Below are positions 1-13,296 of a DNA stretch of 45,866 nt, one piece after another (position 1 is the first letter of the stretch; each line of letters begins with the position of its first letter). Made by a program: the position numbers and the translations under genes. The notes under the pieces were generated by a model. It worked only from the letters and a program-made list of their open reading frames with translations, had not been told where the DNA came from and did no database searches. This DNA comes from Auxenochlorella pyrenoidosa (taxonomy: Eukaryota; Chlorophyta; Trebouxiophyceae; Chlorellales; Chlorellaceae): NCBI GenBank assembly GCA_001430745.1, contig KQ482042.1, positions 42,441 to 88,306 on the forward strand. The letters run 5' to 3'.

Positions 1-101
1 TCTGCTTGCAGATGTGCACACACAGGGGCACACACGCCCACGCACCTGCATGTGACGCCCTTCCCGCCAGCCCCCCACCCCCACCCCACACACCCACCTA
101 C

Positions 102-1636
102 CTTGAGGCACAGGGTGCGGGGGCTGGCGGTGCTGAGGCCGGCGCGGGCGGCCGCCGGGTGCTGCGGCGGGCGGCGGCTGCTGGCGCTGCGCTCCAGCAC
201 CATGAGGCTGGCAGAGGGGGCTGAGTGCGAGGTGGGCAAGCCGCGCGGGGACAGCAGCTCGTGATCGCTCAGGATGTCCAAGTCAGAGCCCTGCATGGGG
301 GTGGCGTGGGGGTGGGGTGGGGTGGGGTGGGGGTGGAGGGGGGGTTGAGGGGCAGAGTGAGCGCGGGACGGCGGTGCTCAGTGGCACGATAATGCACAGC
401 AGGCCGGCAGGCCTGTGTGCCAACAAGATACGCAAGGAGCGGGCGCTGGAGCAGAGCACAGCAGGGGCAGGCAGCCTTGCAATCCCTATGCTTCTGGCTT
501 CTGCGGCTGCCGCCTGGGACATGGCATGAGATGGCAACAACGCGCCCAGCGGCTGAGCCGCTCCGGTGCAGTGACACCACACACCCTGTGCGGCGCACCT
601 CGCTGTGGCTGTCGGCGTCGCCGATGGCTGCCAGGGCGGCGGTGCCGTAGCCATCGTGGTGGCCGCCCAGCTGCAGGGCCTCGTGCGAGAGGGCGCGCCG
701 CATGCGGTCGTCGTGGGAGCGCACCTGCAGCGATGGGCGCACAGTTGCAGGTTATATGGCCGGGGTGGGTAGCAGTGCTGAGGCAAGCCGTGGTACGGAG
801 AGGGCCTGTTGGTCAGGGCTGATTGCGGGAGCTGGAACGGGGCAGGCGCTTGGCATCCCAGGTGCCTGCGGCTCTGGGCGCTCGCTTGGCTTGCACAGCA
901 AGCAGGCACCTCAGGCGTCGGCAGCGGCGCTCACCGCAGACGAGATGGGCAACCCCTGGCCAAATTGGGTGCTGTACCCGTGCTGCAGGTCAAAGGACGG
1001 GATGCCCGCGCCACCAGCCACATGGTGGGCCATGCCACGCTGGCTGCTCGGCACCTGCGCGCTCCAGCCCTGCTGCACTGACGGCACATACGCCGGCTGC
1101 GGCTGCTGCGGAGGCGGCACTGCCCCGTAGCCGCCATACAGCACCTCCTCTGCTGCCGCCAGCGAGGCGTGGTGCTGGAAGCCGGGCCGCAGCTGCTGCT
1201 GGAAGAGGTACGGCTGCGGCGCGGCCGCGGCCGCGGGCACGGGCACAAAGTGCATGCGGGAGAGCGCGGCCTCGTCGCGCATGGAGGCATCCCGCAGGCT
1301 GGCCCCCAGGAGCGTCTGCGTCGACTCCAGGGAGTCGACCAGCTCGTCAGAGGCGCTGGCAAGGCGGCTGCCGGGCGCCGCGATGGGCACCGGCGCGGAG
1401 CAGCCGCCCAGCGGCGCAAAGCTGGCCAGGCCGGGCGCGGCGCACGTCCAGGCATCCAGGGTGCATGCGTCCTCATCGTCAACCAGCATCAGGTCTGGGA
1501 TAAAGGACGGAGCTCCCGCCGGCTCCAGTAGCGTGTTCATGGTGGGCCGCTCAAGAAAGGTGAAGTACACGGGTGACTCTGCAGGCAAGGCGGTGACGGC
1601 AGTGGGGGGAAAGGGGGGCGGCTCTGAGCATGGCAT
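102..1636 (-). CDS. Probable CCT-domain (CMF/CIA2-like) transcriptional regulator, 5' part only
   Basis: Seen: three in-phase exons, 1636-935, 724-599 and 290-102 (234, 42 and 63 codons, all phase 0), with GTGAGC, GTGCGC and GTAGGT donors and CTGCAG/ATGCAG acceptors. The gene runs off the left edge in an intron. The start is the ATG at 1636; a second in-frame ATG lies at 1540. The N-terminus is acidic and Ala/Pro/Gln-rich, like an activation region. Exon 2 begins VRSHDDRMRRALSHEALQL, which resembles the RVQRxLSTGDLQGM segment preceding the CCT motif in plant CCT-motif (CMF) proteins. Exon 3 is Ser/Pro-rich (SDLDILSDHELLSPRGLPTS). Inferred: a nuclear regulator whose C-terminal CCT motif is outside the window. 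The assignment rests on one short motif, so another regulator family is possible. The exon structure is better supported than the family name. Confidence 0.55.
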
Positions 1637-2617
1637 GGCAGCATGAGGCTGGAAGAAGCGATGGCGCGAAAATTAAGCGACGTTGATGCCGGTGGCTGCC
1701 TGGGGAGCTGCTGCACAAGAGCAGGTGGTGGTGGCTGGGACCAGTGGTAGGCTGGATCTGGGACGGCGGGTCTTTACACCCCCCGTTTGCATCGCGTATG
1801 TTTCTCAAGAACGCAGCGCGCAGGCTGCTTGACCGGAGGAAGAGCTCACCCCGCTTGGGCAGTATCAAGCATTGTAGGACCCTAAGAATGCGCAAACCGC
1901 TCTAGTAAAAGCTTTACTGAGCTGCGATGGGCATGCAGGGGCCAGCCTGCGGCAAAGCTTACCAGTGAGCAAACCCAGCTGGGAAATCGGCTTACGACGC
2001 GTTCGTGTGTGTATCTGTAGGTATTCTGTACGATTTCAGGCTCCCTAGGCCAGGGAGAGAGCCAACGAAGTGCGCGGCACGTGTGCTGCGACTGGTCCCA
2101 GCACGGCTCGGCCCCCCCACGTGGTCCGCCCCGTCCATCCCAGTGCTGGGTGGCCTAAGCATGTTGTGCACTGGAGAGCCATGCCGCCAGGCGGCTGCGC
2201 TGGCCTGTGTGAACCCACCCCGCTGGCGCTGCTCCACAAGACGCCTGATCATGGAGGCCAGGCATGGATGCAAATGCAGGCGGTTGCCAGGACTGGAAAT
2301 CCGGGCATACTGATGCAGTGCCATTGGTGGCAGGCATCATGGCAGGAGCAATGCCATCATAGCTGGGCACAGGAGGGCGGACACGGGTGTCAGATGGCAA
2401 GCACCGCCGGGTGATGGCACCACCGAAAGGCATGCAAGTGCCTTGTGGCAAGTGCCTGCCTGCCCGAGGCACCGCAACAGGCTTACATCAATGGGAATTT
2501 GCACACATGAGATGCTGCATGGTGCTAGAGGGCAGGCCAAAAGCTTGGTCAGGAGCACGCGACTTGTGGGATCCAGCGCAGGCCAGACCCCGACCCCTGT
2601 AAGGGGCCACGTCATGT
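1637..2617. other. Intergenic region: 5' flank of CCT gene and 3' flank of PI31 gene
   Basis: About 980 bases between two minus-strand genes. No convincing coding exon was found: open frames here lack splice-compatible neighbours and recognisable motifs. The part next to 2617 holds the PI31 3' UTR with a minus-strand TGTAA signal at 2487-2483. The part next to 1637 should hold the CCT-gene promoter and 5' UTR; no clear TATA box was seen. Confidence 0.6.
2483..2487 (-). terminator. TGTAA polyadenylation signal of PI31 gene
   Basis: TGTAA on the minus strand, 131 bases after the PI31 stop codon. TGTAA is the usual chlorophyte nuclear poly(A) signal. Position and strand fit; no transcript evidence is available. 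Confidence 0.55.
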
Positions 2618-4988
2618 TCAGCCAAACATACGGTCCCAGTCCGCCCCCCTGCCCGGCCCTGGCTGCGCCATGTCGGGGTGCACCTGGCCGGGCCCCGGCT
2701 GCTGGTAGTCGTCTGCAGGCAAAGGCGAAGAGGGCAGGGCACGTGGCAACCTGGGAAGGCGGCCGCGTGGCATGAGCAGCCGCGGGCCTGTCCTCACAGC
2801 ACGTCGCGGCACCTCAGCATGCGCCCAGCCAACAGGCCCTGTCAGCAGCTCTGCCCGGGGCCTCACCAGGGTGGAACCCTCGCATGCCGGGCGGTGCAAT
2901 GGGGTCCCAACGCGCCCCCGGCGGCAGGGCCCCCCGGCCGGGCGGGCCGCCCACCCCGCCACCCAGGCGGCCAGGCCCAAAGATGGGGTCTCCGGGGCCC
3001 ACCAGCATGCCGCCGCCGCCGTGCAGCGGCCCGGGCTCCCCTGCAAGTAGCGCCAGCCAGGCAGGCGGACGCGACAGCACGCTTGATGCAGCAGCATCAG
3101 GCACGGCAAGCATGCGCTTCCCTGCCAAGGACCCCTGCGCACAGGCAAAGCGCAGCACCATCGCGTGCTGCGCACATGCGGTGAGATTCTGACAGGGCGG
3201 CGGCTCACCTGGGAATGCGGGGCCGCCGCCATAGCCTGGTGGGCGCAGGCCGGGAGGCACCACATCCTCAGCCCCAATGCCCAGCGGGATGCCGGGTGGT
3301 CGCTGCCCGATGCCGCTGGGGCCTGCAGCACAGGGAACGGGCGCCCGCCATGGCAGCTGTTCGTCAGCACGGGGGAGCAGGGCGGCAGGGACGGGCCCTG
3401 CACCAGCCAGCGTGCTCTCCGGGCCTGCTCACTCTTGAGGCAGGTGGGGGCGTGTCATGGGGGCACAGCGTGGACGGCGGGATCCCACCCTCACTGACCA
3501 TGTCCCCGCAGGCCTGGCCAGCAAAATGGACGCATTGCATGCACATGCGTCGCCCCGGCGTCAGCACTTACCGCTGTAGTCTCGCAAGGGGTCGTACCCT
3601 GGCTGCGCCTCTCCCCTGCCCCTGCCACTGGCGCCCGCCTCGCCGGCCTGGCGCTCCGCTGCAGCAGCTGCTGCGGCGGCAGCAGAAGGCGCCGCCCTGC
3701 CGCGCTCCAGAACGCTGCCCAGGCTCTGCCTGCAGGGCAGGGCAAGTCAGTGGCCACGGTCGTCCCCTGTTGTCAGGGAACCACATCACAGATGGAAAAA
3801 CGCGGTGGGAACAGCGCACCTGGGAGCCCTGCAAAGTGGGTGGCATCCGCGTGCGCACTGCTGGCTCAGGGCTATCCCAGAGCACGGGTCCCAACCTCCC
3901 CAGGTCCAGTTCTCACATCTTCCTGGACCCTCACACCCACCTGAGCTTGGCCAGCAGCTCCGGCATGGCGCGGTAGCAGTCTGGGGCGGTGCCAGCGTCG
4001 GTGGTGTATGCCCGCGTGTCGAGCTCAAGCGTGCGCGGCTCGCCGCCGCCGCCGCCGCCGCTGCTGCTGCCGGCGCCTGTGCCGGGCGCGGGACCTGCCA
4101 CCCAGTGCACGAGCAGCTGGCTGCCCAGGGACAGGCACTTGAGGAACAGCGGCGGGCGCTTGCCTGCGCCGCAGGGGTGCATGCGCTGCTGTCAACACAA
4201 GTCACAGACAGGGGAGCGGGCCAGCCAGGAGCGAGCAGTTGAGCAAAGTATGGGGGCGAGCTCTCAGCACGGCAGGCCAGGCGGCCGCGACCGAGATCTC
4301 AGCACGGCAGGCCAGGCGGCCGTGGCGAGGCGTCAGGCAGGCGCAGACGCAAGCGCCACCTGCTTTCTGCGCTGTTGTGCCTGGCTCAGTGGCCCCACCT
4401 TCGGTGTCCTGGTAGCGGAAGGCATACGCGCCCGGCAGCGCGTCCCAGCCGGTGGGTGCCACCTCCTCGCGGCTGGCCAAAAAGTCTGCAAAGCGGGGCG
4501 GGGCATGACCGCGCTGGGGTGCACCAGCAGCGGCCCGACAAGCTAGTGTGCAGCGAATGCACAGGCGGCAGAGGCGGGCGGCAGGCGGGCAGGCTTGACG
4601 AGGTGTGGCCAACCTGGCCAGGCCCCCCAACCCACCTGTGATTTCATCTTCTGCTGCAGCGCCGGTGGCCACGAGCTTGAACCCCTCGGCCAGCAGGAAG
4701 GCATGGACCGCCCAGGCCAGCTTGTCATGCGGTGACCTGGCAGGAGCGAGACATGCGGGTTGGGTGCGCAGCGTACAAAGGGGGCGGGGGGGGGGGGGGG
4801 CAAGCCCGGACAGGCTTCCAGGAAGCTGGGCATGCGCGCATCAGGGCAGGCTGTTGCGTGACTAAGAAGCGGGGCTTTCAGGGCACGCAGGGCGAGCAGG
4901 CTGAACCGACGTACGGGCGCCGCCGCCCCGGCGCCCACCTGAAGGCGGGGCGGGAGGCGCGCACCACCGCCACCGTTGCGGCCTCCAT
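2618..4988 (-). CDS. PI31-like proteasome regulator (PTRE1 family)
   Basis: Eight exons join in phase to 333 residues: 4988-4939, 4736-4636, 4485-4399, 4163-3941, 3729-3572, 3322-3209, 3040-2867, 2712-2618. The N-terminal PI31 domain (about 1-155) includes SPHDKLAWAVHAFLLAEGFK and GKRPPLFLKCLSLGSQLLVH. An Ala-rich linker follows, then the C-terminal FP region with EDVVPPGLRPPGYGG, VGPGDPIFGP, LPPGARWDPIAPPGMRGFHP and a tail ADWDRMFG. Known: PI31 binds the 20S proteasome and modulates its activity; plant PTRE1 acts in auxin-linked protein turnover. The start at 4988 gives a short N-terminus typical of the family; an upstream in-frame alternative at 5087 would add 33 unlikely residues. The gene is divergent from actin over 328 bp. 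Intron 1 (4740-4935) carries a long G/C homopolymer near 4781-4800. Confidence 0.93.
4262..4322. repeat. 26-bp direct repeat inside a PI31 intron
   Basis: Two perfect or near-perfect copies of a 26-base unit starting TCTCAGCACGGCAGGCC, at 4262 and 4297, period 35, inside the intron between PI31 exons 3 and 4. No function is visible. Confidence 0.85.
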
Positions 4989-5316
4989 TTTGGAGAGCTG
5001 CTGGGTGTCGAAGGATGGGGCAGAGCAGCTCGGGACCGCAGAGCACGGGCCGGGCAAGCGCGGCGTCCACAACGGTTCAGCACCCAAATCAAATAATTGG
5101 CTGCGTATAGGTGTGATCGTTGCGCTCCAGGGCCGCAGACCAGGCCCATGAAGGTCTGCAGGCTCCGCCCAGCAGACCCAGCAGACCTCCCATCACTGCA
5201 CCTCTCTGCATTCTCTTTGCCCTTGCACTCTGCCCTCCAGCTCCACTCCCTGCCTGCAGCCCGGCGCAGGCCAGCTCCGTTCTCTTTGACTGGGCTCCCC
5301 ACCGAATTCGGCAGCA
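4989..5316. promoter_or_regulatory. Divergent PI31/actin promoter region
   Basis: Only 328 bases separate the PI31 start (minus) from the inferred actin start (plus). The half nearest actin (about 5170-5310) is C/T-rich, like a 5' UTR. An ATTGG (inverted CCAAT) lies near 5095-5099. No clear TATA box was seen. The bidirectional role is inferred from geometry alone. Confidence 0.45.
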
Positions 5317-8443
<3,127 letters not shown>

Positions 8444-9162
8444 ACACGCCGACGTTGAGTGGCTGGCGCCAGGCTTGGCCGCCCTTGAAACATGGGGTGG
8501 CAGGGTCGGCGCTGGGTGCCCTGCACCGCCACTCTTTTGTGTGCAACGTCTCTGTTCTTGCTCGTATCTGTACTTGAGCTGCCTCCCCTCTCTCTCAACA
8601 ACCCTGATTTGTAAATGTTGTAGAGAAACAAGAACGTGAGGACTAGGATCGATTTCAAGGGCTGAGCATGCTCGTCTCTCCCGCTCTGCCGTGCCAGCCC
8701 CGCTGCTTGCACAAGCATGTTTCCGTGCCACGGTTGGAGCAGCACGTGCAACGCTTCTCCGCACAGCTTTTTTTATTTGATCCAAGTGCACACCAGCTGC
8801 CAGGGCCGTCAGCCAGGCGCCGCTGACGAGCAGGCCAGCAAGTGGACCGGGTGCCTGCTGGCGCATTTCAATCTCTCTATATCGACGATCAGACTCGCGT
8901 AGATTGCAGAGGCGGGCGCCAGACAGTGTAGCCGGCCACCTCTCTCCAGGCTCTCCTGCTGCCGTCGCTTCCACGGCTATTTACAGGCTATTCTGGCCAC
9001 CAGGTGAGTGCTGGGGTTGATAGCTGCCTCGATTCAGCACCGCCGCCTCACCAATGCTGCCGCCACAGGCCTCCCTGCCGCCACTGCTTCGGCGTCGCCA
9101 AACTCCCTTTCGCATCTCTGCCACCGGGATGCCCCCTTGAATACCCACAGCCGTGAACCACG
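8444..9162. other. Actin 3' UTR and Kelch-gene 5' flank
   Basis: About 720 bases with no supportable coding exon. The left part is the actin 3' UTR, T-rich around 8580-8640. The right part should hold the promoter and 5' UTR of the Kelch gene; no clear TATA box was recognised. Confidence 0.6.
8610..8614 (+). terminator. TGTAA polyadenylation signal of actin
   Basis: TGTAA on the plus strand, 167 bases downstream of the actin stop and within a T-rich stretch, matching the chlorophyte poly(A) signal. Confidence 0.65.
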
Positions 9163-12100
9163 ATGGACACCGTGCGTGCACGCTGGGTCGCCGCCCAGTA
9201 CGTCAACCAACCTGCAGCTCGCTGCGGGCACAGCGCGGTGGCGGTGCTGAGCGAGACCTGGGGCGAAGAGTTCCTGGTGGGCTGGGATCCTGGCTGCCGC
9301 GCATTGGTTGGAAGGCTGCGCAGAGGTGCATGCGTCACTTGGCAGCAGCTTGTGGCCCTGCACACCAGCGGTCCCCCTTCTGACCTGGCCCTCGGTCACA
9401 CACGCTCACGCCGACCAGAGTGCAACACATGATCGGTGCGGCCCTAGCTCCCGCCCCTAGGTCGTTTTCGGGGGCATCAACGAGCGCAAGGAGGCGCTGG
9501 ACGACCTGGCAGTGCTGCAGTGCGACCAGGAGGCGTGGTTTGCGCCCGACAGGGCGGCGGTCGGCCCCGCGGCGCGTGCCTTCCACGCCGCCACAGCCGT
9601 GGGCCGGCGCATGTACATGTTTGGAGGGCACGTGTTTGTGCGGCAGCAGCACAAGGTGGGTGGGGGGTGCGGCGGCAGTGTCAGGGTGGGGCACACGCCA
9701 CTGCGGTGCAGAAGCCTGCAAATTTGCAACAGTGCTGGCAGTGGGCCCACCCCCTGTCGCTCATCACTCGTCTTGGCAAGCCTGCTTTGCACAACCACCC
9801 CCTGTGCAGATCCACCAGTTCAACGACCTGTGGTGCCTGGACACCGTGAGCAGAGCAGTACAGTATCCAGTACACTACAGTGCATGGCGCGGCTGGAGCA
9901 GGGCCGCAGACTGGCAACCCAGGCCCGGCGCCCGCCTGTGGCCCCTGAACCACTGGACTCCAATGCGCCCTGAACCCACAAACCTGCCATGCCCTCCCCC
10001 TTGCCCCCGGCTGCCCGCAAGCAGGACACGTGGGAGTGGTCGCGGCTGTCTGGCGATGCCCCGGATGCCCCGCAGCCCTGCCCCCGCGACCGGGCCTCCA
10101 TGGTGGCAGTGGGCGGCAGCAAGCTGCTGCTGGTGAGGTGGCTGAGGGAATGCGCCCCGCGTGGGAGCGCCTGCTCTTTTGTTTCTCCAGCTCGCCCACT
10201 TGGCGACGCCTTGCCTGCTGGCTCGCCCAGATGAGGCTTCTGCTCAGTCGGTAAGCTTCCTGCAGTCTTGTCTCTTGAGGCGCAAGCCAGCCCCCTCTGC
10301 CGTGCAGGTGGGCGGCGCCGATGCCATGAACCGCCGGCTGGACGATGCCTGGGTGTTTGACCTCGAGGCGTGAGTGGCCGGGCCCGGCACGTGGGCTCCT
10401 CTGGTGCAGCTGCGCAAGCAATCGCCAGGCGCGGGTGCGCTGCGGACTGGCAACGGCAGCACCCTGCTCACGCCAGGTGGCTGCCTGACAAAAGCTGCAG
10501 CGCCTCCGGCCCACCTTCCCGCCTGGCTGCAGGGGGAGCTGGAGCGAGGTGAAGGTGGCGGGGGCCCGCCCGCGGGCGCGCTGCTGCACCGCTTTGTTTG
10601 CGTTGGAGCAGCGCGTGCTCATGTTTGGGGGCGACGCTTACGGTGAGGCACACAGAGTGCGGCAGCGCAGCAGCGCCCCGCAAGTATGTATGCACCTGCG
10701 CCGTGCAGCTACGAAGCGGCTGCGCGTTTGTGTCGGTCTGCTGGGGGGAACAGCAAGAGGGACCAGGGGCCTTGGCCAGAAGGCCATGGAGAGGCCACCC
10801 CCAGCGCTGCTTGCTGCAGCAACGTTGCCAGCACCATCCCACAGTGCCCTGCGACCTGCGAACCCTCCTCATGCTTGCTGAACCACCGCCTTCCGATGGC
10901 CCTCACCCCCTGTTCCGCCCCGCCCCCCGAAGGCGTCACAAACGAGCTCTGGTCGCTTCGGGGCCTGGAGGGCAAGGAGCCGGCACAGTGGACGCCGCTG
11001 CAGCTGGAAGGCCCGGCGCCGGCGTCGCGGCGCGGCCATGCCGTGGCGGGTGGGTCGCCAGGCGCCTGGCCCCGTGGTCCTGAGCACTCTGGCATGCAGA
11101 GGGGGGCGCACCCAGGCGAATGGCCAGGCTGGCCGGCTGGCAGGTGGTCGCCAGGCGGGCAGTCAAGACCGGGAATAGAGCACCTGCGGTTGCTGCCTGC
11201 TGGTCCGGCCCTCCCTATGCATCCCCCCCGCCCCCCATCCCACCCCACCCCACCCCTCCCGCAGTCACGGGCGATTGGGTGGTGTTTGTGGGCGGCCTCA
11301 CCGAGCAGCGCTCCCTGATGGGCATTAAGAGCAGGAGCGAGTACCTGTCAGGCAAGCTGCCGTGCATGATGCAATGACAGAACATGGGCGACGGCCCACC
11401 CGCTGCGTGGCCGCGCTTCATGCGCCTTACAACAGCCCATGCCTGCTGCGCGTCTGAACGCCGCTCTCTCTGGGCTCTCTTCGGGTGCCGCTCTTGTACA
11501 GGGCACCCTCTGCCGCAGTGGCTGCCACCCAGTGGGCCGCACCGGCTGGCCCTGCCGCCGGCACCCTGCCAGCCTTAGCCCTGCTGTGGCGCCCGCCCCC
11601 CTGCCCTCACCCTGCCTTGGCGCCGGCTGGCCCTGCCGCCGCAGATGTGGTCATTTTGGACCGGCATGATCGGGTGGCCTGGCGGGGCGTGGAGCCAGCC
11701 TCCCCAGGGCCTGCCCCTCGGGAGAAGCACACCCTCACGGCGCTGGCGGGCGGCCGGCTGTTCCTCTTTGGAGGTGCGGGGCCGGCGCTGCGAGCGCGGT
11801 GGCGGCCCGCCTGATCGATATGCATCTGCTTGGCCTCTGCCCCATCCCTCCCCGTCCTGTCTTTTATGGCTGCCGCCGCCCCGCCGGCCCCGCTGGTCCC
11901 TGCCTGCAGGCACAGACGGCCAGACCACGCTGGGGGACAGCTGGTGGCTGGACTTGGAGGACATTGCCCCTCCCCAGCCCGACCTCATCTCGCTGGCAGA
12001 CCTGGCAGACGCCTCCTCGCAGCCCCTGCCAGACGTGGTGGCCGCGCCCGCGCTGCCGCTGCCATCTGGCAAGCAGCCGCCCTCGCCCATTGCGGCCGGG

Positions 12101-13134
12101 GGCGGCGGCGGCGCGCAGCAGGCCCCGGCTTTCCCGGCGCAGCACGCACAGCCGGCCGGGCAGCAGCAGCAACAACAACAGCAGCAGGCTCAACAGCAGC
12201 AGCAGCAGCAGGCTGGCAGCAGCGCCAGCGGCAGCACCCTCACGGGGGGCCTGGCCTACCTGCAGCAAAGCCTGCCGGCGCTGGCCAGCGTCGGCACCAC
12301 CGCCCTGTCCTCCCTGCGCGGCCGGCTGGGCCTGCCGGCCAACCCCTCAGCCTCGGCCCTGGCTGCCACAGCAGCGGCACAGCAGCAGGCGGCCAGCATT
12401 GCAGAGGAAGCAGATGAGGGCCTGCTTGAGCTGGGGCGGCGAGCGCTGGCGGCAGCCAACGGCGGCGGGGCGGCCGGCCAGGCGGACACGCGGCAGGCGG
12501 TGGCGGCGGCGCGGCAGTGGCTGGCCACCTGCGGCCCCTCGCACCTGAGGCTGGGCGACCTGCCGGTGCTGATGGCAGACTACCGGCGGCTGGCGCGCCT
12601 GGGCTGGGCCATGCTCCTGAGGTGCGGCTTGGGTGGGGTAAAGGATGACGGGCAAGAGGTTTTGATTTTTCTTCTCCTTTCTGTTCTTTCTGAGGGGAAG
12701 GGCCAGTGGGCGTATCTGCCCGACTCTCTGGTCCCCCTGCCTTCGGGGCATGACACACACAGCGTTCATGACACACACAGCATGCCCAGCAGGCTCGCCT
12801 GCATGCCTGCTGCCGGCTGGCTTATCGCACATGTGAAGAGCAGGCCAGCCAACCGGCCAGTAAGCAAGCCGCTCATCCCAAGCCGCCTCCCTCTCTGTCG
12901 TGCAGGGAGCGCGGCCCAGAGGCGCTCGCAGAGCCGGGGCTGCAGATGCCGGGCCGCTTCATGCACCTGCCAGCAGAGGAGCTGCGCATGCGGGAGGTGC
13001 CAGAGGTGCTGGCAGACTATCAGTTCCTGGTCGCCTCCCATGCCTCGCTGGTGGGGGCGGCAGCCGAGCCCGCGCCTGCGGCGGCAGCCCAGGCAGGCAG
13101 CGCTGCGCCCGCGCGGCCGGGGACCCTGCTCTGA
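9163..13134 (+). CDS. Kelch-repeat beta-propeller protein with poly-Q linker and conserved-looking C-terminal helix pair
   Basis: Eleven in-phase exons, 632 residues: 9163-9276, 9461-9655, 9810-9845, 10025-10132, 10308-10369, 10533-10642, 10933-11049, 11265-11351, 11645-11773, 11910-12621, 12906-13134. At least five Kelch blades are visible, for example VVFGGINERKEALDDLAVL, MYMFGGHVFV with NDLWCLDTDTWEWSRL, VGGADAMNRRLDDAWVFDL, VLMFGGDAYG with TNELWSL, and LFLFGGTDGQTTLGDSWWLDL. After the propeller (about 1-340) comes a low-complexity region with a CAG/CAA-coded poly-Q tract, then two similar helical segments, GDLPVLMADYRRLARLG and REVPEVLADYQFLVASH. Known: Kelch propellers bind proteins. Target and location are unknown. 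Intron 8 is GC-AG (GC at 11352); the nearby GTACCT would break the frame. Gene ends converge with the LCAT gene, 162 bases between stops. Confidence 0.9.
12155..12222 (+). repeat. CAG/CAA microsatellite coding poly-glutamine
   Basis: Run of CAG and CAA codons in Kelch-gene exon 10 encoding two Gln stretches split by QA, translated in frame between the propeller and the C-terminal helices. Length is likely polymorphic. Confidence 0.9.
12749..12781 (+). repeat. 15-bp direct repeat in the last Kelch-gene intron
   Basis: CATGACACACACAGC occurs at 12749 and again at 12767 (period 18) within the intron at 12622-12905. No function is visible. Confidence 0.9.
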
Positions 13135-13296
13135 CATGCCAAGGGCGCGGCCGGCGCCTTGCGCACAAATTGGCACAATCAACAGAATGAACACTCTGGT
13201 CCTAGGCACCTGGGTAAAGCTGGTAGCAGTTTTGCTGTGCTGAACACAGCGTTTGCAACAACAGGCGAGTGGTCAGCACATGGCCCCAGCGTGACA

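Noticed and set aside
4781..4800. Long G run as a regulatory element
   Set aside because: It is a simple homopolymer in a PI31 intron, prone to sequencing error, with no supporting context.
12622..12905. Frame continuing from Kelch exon 10 through its following sequence
   Set aside because: A consensus GTGCGG donor and TCGTGCAG acceptor remove it in phase, restoring the paired helices.
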